Below are positions 6,804 through 11,674 of a stretch of DNA of 11,674 nt, piece after piece. Below the pieces are notes generated by a model. The model did no database searches and had not been told where the DNA came from. It saw only the letters and a list, made by a program, of their open reading frames with translations. Both the position numbers and the translations under genes were made by a program. Positions within the stretch are counted from its first letter, which is position 1. The number at the start of each line of letters is the position of its first letter. The stretch covers positions 1-11,674 of the forward strand of contig NZ_DIUM01000058.1 in the NCBI RefSeq assembly GCF_002423035.1, read 5' to 3'. This DNA is from Thiocapsa sp. UBA6158. Its GTDB lineage: Bacteria; Pseudomonadota; Gammaproteobacteria; Chromatiales; Chromatiaceae.

Positions 6804-7343
6804 TCAGCCCTTGATCGGCTCGAGCACTGCGTCGAGGTTCAGACCGTCGCAATAGTCCATGAACTCCTCGCGCAGACCGGCGATGTGCATGTCGGACGGG
6901 ATCCCGACCGTCATGTGCACCGCGAACATGGTGGTTCCGGTGTGGGCGGCGGCGTAGGTGGAGGTCGACATGTCCTCGATGTTGATCTTGCGCTCGGCGA
7001 AGAAGCCGGCGAGATTGTTGACGATCCCCGGGTGGTCCATCGAGACCACGTCCACCGCATACGGAAGCAGGCTTCTGCCGGTGGCGCGCTCGCCGGTGCG
7101 CTTTGAGATGATCGTCATCCCGAGCTGGCGCTCGAGCTCGGGGAGTGCATTCTCGATCTTGGCCAGCGTGTTCCATTTGCCTTCGACCAAGAGGATCGCC
7201 GCAAACTCGCCGCCGAGGACCGTCATGCGGCTGTCCTCGATATTGCAACCGTGCTCGAGCACGGTCTTCGAGATCTGGTTGACGATACCCGGGTGGTCTT
7301 CGCCGAGTGCCGAGATCACGAGGTAGGTCTTCTGCTTGGTCAT
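6804..7343 (-). CDS. gcvR: GcvR-like double-ACT regulatory protein
   Basis: A 179-residue cytoplasmic protein made of two ACT domains, the architecture of GcvR. In E. coli GcvR restrains the activator GcvA in a glycine-dependent way and so represses the glycine cleavage operon. The first ACT domain (about 5-80) contains LGEDHPGIVNQISKTVLEHG and CNIEDSRMTVLGGEFAAILL. The second (about 92-170) contains MDHPGIVNNLAGFFAERKIN and IEDMSTSTY. Both carry the D-H-P-G-I-V ligand-binding turn. There is no DNA-binding domain. The ATG at 7343 has AAGGAT immediately before it, closer than the ideal spacing, but no better start is apparent. The bcp gene follows in the same orientation, supporting orthology by context. 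No glycine cleavage gene or gcvA is in the window, so the target is inferred from the family. Some double-ACT proteins of this kind have other regulatory roles. Confidence 0.88.
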   Translation of the reverse strand: MTKQKTYLVISALGEDHPGIVNQISKTVLEHGCNIEDSRMTVLGGEFAAILLVEGKWNTLAKIENALPELERQLGMTIISKRTGERATGRSLLPYAVDVVSMDHPGIVNNLAGFFAERKINIEDMSTSTYAAAHTGTTMFAVHMTVGIPSDMHIAGLREEFMDYCDGLNLDAVLEPIKG

Positions 7344-7381
7344 ATCCTTGTCGAGGTTCGCGGGTTACAGATACCGCTCGG

Positions 7382-7387
7382 AGTGTA
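7382..7387 (-). promoter_or_regulatory. Possible extended -10 upstream of gcvR-like gene
   Basis: On the minus strand the sequence TGCTACACT reads as an extended -10 (TGn before TACACT), 38 bases upstream of the ATG at 7343. No good -35 hexamer is at the right distance. It would allow gcvR-bcp transcription independent of the upstream fmdB-type gene. This is weak evidence from inspection only. Confidence 0.25.
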
Positions 7388-7427
7388 GCATGGGCCATCG
7401 GAACCCTGCATAGGGGTGCCCGGGCCG

Positions 7428-7988
7428 TCAGGAGGGCGAACCCTCCCGCGGCTCGCTCGGCCCCCGCAAGGGATACCAGGTGTCGTCGCGTGCGGCCGGC
7501 AACAGATCGCGCCTCAACTGCTTGAGGGCCTCCGAGGTTCGCGCGGCCCCGCCGGCGCCGAAGGGATCCTCGGAGTCGAGCACGTCGCCGAGCTCCGCGT
7601 CGATCTGATCCGGATCCTCTCCCGCCTCCATGCGACGGATCGCCTCCGCCATCCCGTCGCCGAGCTTCAGACCGGTTGCCTCGAACAGCTTGCGCATCGT
7701 CTGCGCCGCCTGCTTCGGGTCGTCCTGATCGAGATTCTCCAGCTCGCCGGCCATCGAGGCGAAGGCGTTCATCAACTTCGCCTCGTCCAGACCCGCAGGC
7801 AGATCGTCGTCCCCCGCGTCCTCGCCACCCTCCGCGCGCCCGCGGCTGATCGCGAACAGGCTCGCCTGACGCCCCAGCTCCGGTCGCCCGCAGCGCGGAC
7901 ACGCCGGATGCGTCTCGGTGTCGACCCGACGCGAAAAGAAGTTGAAGATGGCATGGCAGTCGGGGCAGTAGAACTCGTAGACCGGCAT
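7428..7988 (-). CDS. FmdB-family zinc-ribbon protein
   Basis: A 186-residue protein starting MPVYEFYCPDCHAIFNFFSR, the characteristic start of FmdB-type putative regulatory proteins. Cysteines at 8, 11, 30 and 33 form a CxxC...CxxC zinc ribbon. The remainder (about 45-186) is acidic and mostly helical, with GLDEAKLMNAFASMAGELEN, MRKLFEATGLKLGDGMAEAI and RRMEAGEDPDQIDAELGDVL, followed by a polar tail. The basic FmdB family is shorter (about 70-110 residues), so this is the long form with a helical extension often seen in Proteobacteria. The ATG at 7988 has GGAG at good spacing. It may head a minus-strand group with the gcvR-like, bcp and PhoH-family genes (84 bases to the next). The function is not established: the family is named from a formamidase operon regulator, but transcriptional activity of most members is untested. 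Confidence 0.85.
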   Translation of the reverse strand: MPVYEFYCPDCHAIFNFFSRRVDTETHPACPRCGRPELGRQASLFAISRGRAEGGEDAGDDDLPAGLDEAKLMNAFASMAGELENLDQDDPKQAAQTMRKLFEATGLKLGDGMAEAIRRMEAGEDPDQIDAELGDVLDSEDPFGAGGAARTSEALKQLRRDLLPAARDDTWYPLRGPSEPREGSPS

Positions 7989-8156
7989 GGTGTTGTCTCC
8001 ATCGAATTTCTCGGCGCATTCTACACGCGATGTCCGCCTCGCGGACCGCGCGTCGCAAGGTGCTCGCGACGCTGCGACGCCCCTCGTCGTCGTGTGCCGC
8101 AGCGACGAACGCTATCCCGACGCCTCGGGACATGACCGGTGAGAGTCGAAGCTCAG
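7989..8156. promoter_or_regulatory. Divergent promoter region with hairpin
   Basis: This 168-base region separates two divergent genes and must hold at least the promoters for both. It contains GCGTCGC at 8050-8056 pairing with GCGACGC at 8066-8072. A second copy of GCGACGC at 8074-8080 gives alternative pairing. I could not identify a sigma70 -35/-10 pair with confidence. A GTG at 8139 is in frame with the plus-strand gene but is a less likely start. Confidence 0.4.
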
Positions 8157-10277
8157 ATGTCTATCGTCGATAAGAACAACGCTCTGTATTCCTTGCTCGT
8201 TGCGCTGATCCTACTCGTATCGACCGCCCCCGCGGCATCTGCGCTCGTCGGTCCCGGCGATGCGCGTCGCGGCGAGCGCAGCAGCTTCGAGTATCCCGAA
8301 GTCCCTCAACACCATCGCCACATGCGGCGTCTGCTGAACAACGCCTTCAGCTACGTCGATCCGGCGCACCGGATCATCGACCCGGTGTCCGGCTATCCAG
8401 CCGAGGGCTGGAATCAGGAACCGGCAAACGGACTCTTCCTCCGCGAATTCACGCAGCTCACGGCGATCGGTGCCTGGATCGAGCTGCTGGCCAACATCGC
8501 CGCAGGCTACGCGGACAACCCCTATCTCTCCCGAGATGCCGCCCTGGACGGACTTGCGCTCGCGGTCGCGACGCTCGGCACCGATCAGCGCGATCCGAAC
8601 CTTGCCGCGAGGGGATTGCTGGCGAATTTCATGGGGTTCGACGGCGGTGAGCGCCAGGGCCCGCTGCTGGAATCCATCGAGCGACGCCGCTTCATCGACA
8701 CCTTCGGCGAGCGCGACGGGAACGCGATCTGGTCGGCACTCCTGGAGAAAGGGTGGCTGCAGGAGGAAGACAATGGCCGAAAAGGCAAGATCCAGCGCCG
8801 CGAAGGCTACGGGGCGCTCCATTTCGACGGGGCGCTTGCCCCCTATGACGACCCGTCTCGGCGAGCCGCCATCATGGGGCTACTCGATCAACGTGTGGTC
8901 ACCATCATCTTCGGCGACAACGCCAACCTGACGGCTGCTTTGGCCAGAGCGATCGGCGCACTCCTGCGCCCCGAGATCCGCGACGCGCCGCAGGCTGTTG
9001 CCCTGCGGGACGCGATGGAGCGCTTCATCGAGGCCCAAAAAGACGGCTACGCCCATCTGTTCGATCCGCAGACCGGAACCTTCGTGTTCGGCTGGGACGC
9101 GACGGCGGATCGGTTCGTCGGCTGGGACGACGGTCGGGGCAACTGGGTGACCGGGCAGATGAACTATTTCATCAACGAGTTTCGCGGACCTCTCATGTTC
9201 ACGGTACTGCGCTACGGGCTGCCGGTCGCGGCGATCCGCAACGCCGGATTCAAGATCAAGCCCTACCGACAGGCCGACGGACGCGACACCTATGCCTTGG
9301 CCGCCTGGGACGGCTCGGCCTTCCAGTTGCTCGGGCTGTCACTGTTCATGCAGGAGCACCGCAACCCGGCATGGCGCAGAGGTCTGGAGACACTCGTCGA
9401 CATCGAGCTTGATTTCTCGACCCGACATGGGCTGCCCGGACTCCTCTCGGAGGCCTACAGCGGCAAAGGGACCGAATACACCGGCCTGATCGGGATCGGC
9501 GACATCGCGGTGACCGATGCTCCGCTCGACACGCAAGCCCCGTCGCTCTATAGCCTCGGCGTTGCCTACGGGATCGCTCCCGAGCAGGTGGAGGGGTTTC
9601 TGCAGGCCGAGTGGGCGCGCATCTCGACCCTCTTCACCGAGCACGGTCCATGGGAAGGTTGGAATATGGCCACCGGGGAGGTGATCCCCTTCCAGACGAC
9701 TGTCCACACCCTGTCGTTGATCCTCGGGGGAATCAACACCGCCCACGCCAACATGCGTCGCTATCTCGACGCGATGAACCTCTCCGGCCAGCTCGAAGCG
9801 CTATACGCGCCGGGGCAGCGAATCGACTTCTTGGCCGACGAGAACCGGATCGTCCCCTGGACCGCGCTCAAGGATCCGATCGCCTTCTCGCGCGACGCGG
9901 GGACGCCCCGTTTCGCGTCGAGCATCACCGGAAGCGGAGGGCTCGCGTTCGTTCTCCCGGAGGGCCGCACCGCGAGCCTGTCGAACGGTACGCTCTCGAT
10001 CCGGTTCGGCTCCGCGACCGAGATCAAGGATGCCGTGCTCTCGTTCGAGCGCGCGAACGACGATCTACTGCCGCCGCCTGCGATCCCCGTCGAGATCCTT
10101 GCATGCCTCCCGCAGACCGAAGACGGCACGATCGAGGTCGTCCTCCCGGCGACGCCGGCCCTGCATGGGATCTCCAAGGTCTCGCTGACCTTCCGCAGCG
10201 ACGAGCAGCCGGCAGCGGTCGATCTTGCCGTTCGAGCGTTCGAGTTCGTTCCCTTCGAGGCTGCGCTAGAGCCGTGA
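8157..10277 (+). CDS. Secreted protein, probable helical-barrel carbohydrate-active enzyme, unassigned family
   Basis: A 706-residue exported protein that I cannot assign to a named family. From the ATG at 8157 it has a signal peptide: MSIVDKNN, hydrophobic ALYSLLVALILLV, then APAASA before LVGPG, with cleavage likely near residue 29. An in-frame GTG at 8139 would lengthen the n-region by six residues. No cysteine follows the signal, so it is not a lipoprotein. Residues about 35-540 are helix-rich with spaced aromatic and acidic residues: GYPAEGWNQEPANGLFLREF, GWDDGRGNWVTGQMNYFINE, DTYALAAWDGSAFQLLGLSL, LLSEAYSGKGTEYTGLIGIG and EGWNMATGEVIPFQTTVHTL. This rhythm suits (alpha/alpha)6 glycosidases, where the W, D and E residues would line a sugar cleft. 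The last 150 or so residues look beta-rich. It stands alone on the plus strand, so there are no operon partners to hint at substrate. A non-enzymatic periplasmic glucan-binding role is also possible. Confidence 0.75.
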   Translation: MSIVDKNNALYSLLVALILLVSTAPAASALVGPGDARRGERSSFEYPEVPQHHRHMRRLLNNAFSYVDPAHRIIDPVSGYPAEGWNQEPANGLFLREFTQLTAIGAWIELLANIAAGYADNPYLSRDAALDGLALAVATLGTDQRDPNLAARGLLANFMGFDGGERQGPLLESIERRRFIDTFGERDGNAIWSALLEKGWLQEEDNGRKGKIQRREGYGALHFDGALAPYDDPSRRAAIMGLLDQRVVTIIFGDNANLTAALARAIGALLRPEIRDAPQAVALRDAMERFIEAQKDGYAHLFDPQTGTFVFGWDATADRFVGWDDGRGNWVTGQMNYFINEFRGPLMFTVLRYGLPVAAIRNAGFKIKPYRQADGRDTYALAAWDGSAFQLLGLSLFMQEHRNPAWRRGLETLVDIELDFSTRHGLPGLLSEAYSGKGTEYTGLIGIGDIAVTDAPLDTQAPSLYSLGVAYGIAPEQVEGFLQAEWARISTLFTEHGPWEGWNMATGEVIPFQTTVHTLSLILGGINTAHANMRRYLDAMNLSGQLEALYAPGQRIDFLADENRIVPWTALKDPIAFSRDAGTPRFASSITGSGGLAFVLPEGRTASLSNGTLSIRFGSATEIKDAVLSFERANDDLLPPPAIPVEILACLPQTEDGTIEVVLPATPALHGISKVSLTFRSDEQPAAVDLAVRAFEFVPFEAALEP

Positions 10278-10702
10278 CGGTGCGGCGTTCACACCGGCCT
10301 GTTCGTGTTGTTGGTTGAAACGGTTCCTTGCGCAATTGAAGGCGTGCGGTTTGAACTGCCTGCATACCGCGTTTTCGTCGGGCCATCGCGGATGGTGTAC
10401 GGCGAGGCATGGCGAATGTGCTGACGCTGCAGCCGTAAGACGCGAGGCGGGTGATGTGTGCGGCCGATCAGGCTGTCCGTTGACTTTAGTCCAAGCGGCG
10501 GCGATCCGGGCCGCGAAGAGCACGTCTGCGGCGGTCATGAGCGGGGAGGTCCAACGCGTCCACCGGCCGCCCCATCAGATAATTCGGCGAGCCCTAGACC
10601 GTTGCATACGGCGCTTCTGGTCGTCTCGGCTGCATGAGGCCCTGGCAAATTCGCCGGGGAAATCCGTCCGAAGATGACGATGACGAGCCGCGAGATATGG
10701 CT
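10278..10702. other. 425-base gap without a convincing gene
   Basis: Several open frames cross this gap on both strands, but all are short, mutually overlapping and rich in Arg, Ala and Cys, without a recognisable domain or ribosome site. I call none. A small stem, CCATC/GATGG, is at 10384-10396. Close to the Fic gene a degenerate copy of its 3' end is present. The rest may be a dispersed repeat or decayed sequence. Confidence 0.4.
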
Positions 10703-10727
10703 TCAATGAGGCCCCGGCAAATTCTCC
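10634..10727. repeat. Imperfect 22-base direct repeat of the Fic gene 3' end
   Basis: The sequence at 10634-10655 matches 10706-10727 at about 20 of 22 bases, 72 bases apart. Both begin ATGAGGCCC and share GGCAAATTC. The second copy encodes the last codons of the Fic protein (ENLPGPH); the first lies beyond its stop. Looser similarity continues a few bases on both sides with small gaps. This suggests a partial tandem duplication or a remnant of an earlier gene end. Confidence 0.55.
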
Positions 10728-11281
10728 TTGGCGAAGCGCCAGAGCCAAACCTGAATCAGCGGTTGCCAACTTGCCCGATCGGCTTCCTTGAGCGCAGCGA
10801 GATAGGCTCGGGTCTCGTCGCCAGGCTCCGGTGTTGGATCCATCGCGGGCAGTTCCAGTCTCCGCAGCAACTCGGCGATCAGCACGCGCGTGGTTCTGCC
10901 GTTGAAGTCTTCAAAGGGATAGATGGAGAGTAGCCTGCCCTCGGCGAACGCGAGCAGCTCCGGAATCTGGTCGTCCGATGGACCGGTCAGTACAGAGAAG
11001 CGGGCCTGGAGATCCTGACAGTAATCGCGCATCAATATTGGAACTTGGGGGAAACTCGGGGCCTGGTGGTCGCTGACGCGAACGTCGACCCGTCGCCAGC
11101 GTCCGGCCATCTCCGGGGTGAGATCCATGCAGATGCCGGCGTGCAAATCACGCAACAGATCCTCGTCGAGCGATCGTTCGGCGAGGTCATCCTCCGCGAT
11201 CGATTCCTCCATGCGCTCGACATTTCGGGCGAGATATGGCGCAAGCTGGGTGTAGCTCAGAACGCCCAGTGTCGTGTTCAC
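10703..11281 (-). CDS. Fic-domain toxin-like protein with altered catalytic His
   Basis: A 192-residue Fic/Doc-fold protein. Active members transfer AMP or another nucleotide group to target proteins. The fold is recognisable from the target-binding flap VRVSDHQAPSFPQVP, the helix IPELLAFAEGRLLSI, the active-site loop YPFEDFNGRTTR (residues 121-132) and the following helix VLIAELLRRLELP. The canonical loop is HPFx[D/E]GNGRxxR. Here the first residue is Tyr (codon TAT, one base from His CAT) and the first Gly is Phe, while F, D, N, G, R and the final R are kept. From memory, F-N-G-R occurs in some Fic subgroups; the His-to-Tyr change is less expected and should remove the general base. Start: GTG at 11281 overlaps the antitoxin stop in ATGTGA, implying translational coupling. 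The same frame is open far upstream, but the stretch before the GTG is low-complexity R/G/A and looks out of frame. The protein may be inactive, attenuated or repurposed. Confidence 0.85.
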   Translation of the reverse strand: MNTTLGVLSYTQLAPYLARNVERMEESIAEDDLAERSLDEDLLRDLHAGICMDLTPEMAGRWRRVDVRVSDHQAPSFPQVPILMRDYCQDLQARFSVLTGPSDDQIPELLAFAEGRLLSIYPFEDFNGRTTRVLIAELLRRLELPAMDPTPEPGDETRAYLAALKEADRASWQPLIQVWLWRFAKENLPGPH

Positions 11282-11466
11282 ATCGCGCGTTGCTCCATGA
11301 GGCGCTGTAGTTCTTCCTCCAGCATCTTCTCGTCCACCGGTTCGCCCTCGAAGGCCATGCTGCGGGCGACTTTCCGCGGGATTCGGCTCAGCCGAATCCG
11401 ACGTCTCTCCTCCGGCGTCAGCTTCCGCCAGTCGGAGACGATCTGTTTCCAGTCGGTCTCTCCCAT
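11278..11466 (-). CDS. Class I Fic antitoxin (VbhA-like)
   Basis: A 62-residue helical, charged protein encoded just upstream of the Fic gene. It contains S36-M-A-F-E40-G41, which fits the Fic inhibitory motif [S/T]xxxE[G/N]. In class I Fic systems a separate small antitoxin inserts this helix beside the active site, and its Glu blocks productive ATP binding. The N-terminal part (WKQIVSDWRKLTPEERRRIR) is basic and helical; the C-terminal part (DEKMLEEELQRLMEQ) is an acidic amphipathic helix. The ATG at 11466 has GGAG at good spacing. The stop overlaps the Fic GTG start, the standard antitoxin-first layout. The gene overlaps another open frame from the upstream partial gene, but its motif, ribosome site and partner make it the real coding frame. 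The inhibitor assignment is by motif and position; sequence similarity to VbhA was not computed. Confidence 0.82.
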   Translation of the reverse strand: MGETDWKQIVSDWRKLTPEERRRIRLSRIPRKVARSMAFEGEPVDEKMLEEELQRLMEQRAM

Positions 11467-11674
11467 GAGGTTTCTCCAGCAAGGGGTCTTGTGTGGATAG
11501 TTGCGATGCGCGCTGGTCCGCCGCCCTAAGGATGGCCTCCAACCAGGCGAGTGTGAAGGGGCCGTGTCGATCGAGAAGTCCGAGTACCCGGTCGGTCCAC
11601 GCCGCGCCGGTCGTGGGGCTGATGCCGGCCGCGGATGGAGTCAGATCAATGATCCTAAAAAGAGCAGTTGACGC
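11467..11674 (-). CDS. 3' part of a gene resembling the Cas3 C-terminal HD region (partial)
   Basis: The minus-strand frame entering at the right edge is open and reads, among other residues, TGAAWTDRVLGLLD, RHGPFTLAWLEAILRAAD and QRASQLSTQDPLLEKP. The pattern GPFxLAxLEAxLRAADxRAS resembles, from memory, the end of the HD nuclease domain of some CRISPR Cas3 proteins, notably those with the HD domain C-terminal to the helicase (type I-G, formerly I-U). The 5' part is outside the window, so neither helicase motifs nor HD metal ligands can be checked. No stop occurs after this segment: the frame runs across the antitoxin gene and into the Fic frame. The true end is therefore uncertain, either lost by rearrangement or read as a fusion. 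No CRISPR repeats are in the window. It could instead be another HD-type phosphohydrolase. Confidence 0.4.

Noticed and set aside
6766..8133. 455-residue minus-strand frame spanning the gcvR-like and FmdB-type genes
   Set aside because: It is an Arg/Gly-rich shadow that crosses two well-supported genes in another frame.
8139..8156. GTG start for the secreted protein
   Set aside because: It is in frame, but the ATG at 8157 gives a more typical signal peptide n-region and both lack a strong Shine-Dalgarno; the ATG is preferred.
10703..11542. Single 279-residue Fic protein starting at TTG 11542
   Set aside because: The stretch before the GTG at 11281 is low-complexity and overlaps an antitoxin with its own ribosome site and inhibitory motif; the first residues belong to the upstream Cas3-like frame.
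10278..11674. CRISPR array near the Cas3-like segment
   Set aside because: No regularly spaced repeats were found; the only direct repeat is the two-copy 22-mer at the Fic 3' end.

Overview
The window is GC-rich chromosomal DNA from a gammaproteobacterium. The order fmdB-type gene, gcvR, bcp matches the gcvR-bcp arrangement of Gammaproteobacteria. A secreted DsrE-fold protein and the overall base composition would suit a purple sulfur bacterium (Chromatiaceae-like), but that placement is inference. No rRNA, tRNA, insertion sequence or CRISPR array was seen.

Left part (1-3443). On the minus strand there is an OmpR-type response regulator whose first receiver strand is missing because of a frameshifting gap near 880, so its start and its body lie in different frames. 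Next, on the plus strand at 1191-1318, is a decayed copy of a small DUF4242-like gene with several lesions. Then comes an intact minus-strand glycogen-debranching-type amylo-1,6-glucosidase. Two broken genes within about 1.1 kb suggest local gene decay.

Middle (3444-7988). A 486-base gap rich in hairpins precedes (in window order) a small secreted DsrE-fold protein. After it lie four genes in one orientation, transcribed fmdB-type zinc-ribbon protein, GcvR-like double-ACT protein, PrxQ/Bcp peroxiredoxin, then PIN-PhoH ATPase. Their spacing (84, 102 and about 205 bases) fits a loose operon, and the gcvR-bcp gap contains a strong hairpin.

Right part (7989-11674). A divergent plus-strand gene encodes a 706-residue secreted protein that I cannot assign; it looks like a helical-barrel carbohydrate-active protein with a beta-rich tail. 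After about 425 bases with no convincing gene comes a minus-strand toxin-antitoxin pair: a 62-residue antitoxin carrying the class I Fic inhibitory motif (SMAFEG), overlapping a 192-residue Fic protein. The Fic catalytic histidine is replaced by tyrosine, a change one base would explain. At the right edge, directly upstream of the antitoxin, is the end of a gene whose residues resemble the C-terminal HD region of a Cas3 protein. Its reading frame runs without a stop through the antitoxin and into the Fic frame.

The most interesting part is this right edge: a Fic module abutting a probable cas3 end, with a catalytic-site change and a relic repeat of the Fic 3' end. Most of the rest is housekeeping or decayed sequence.
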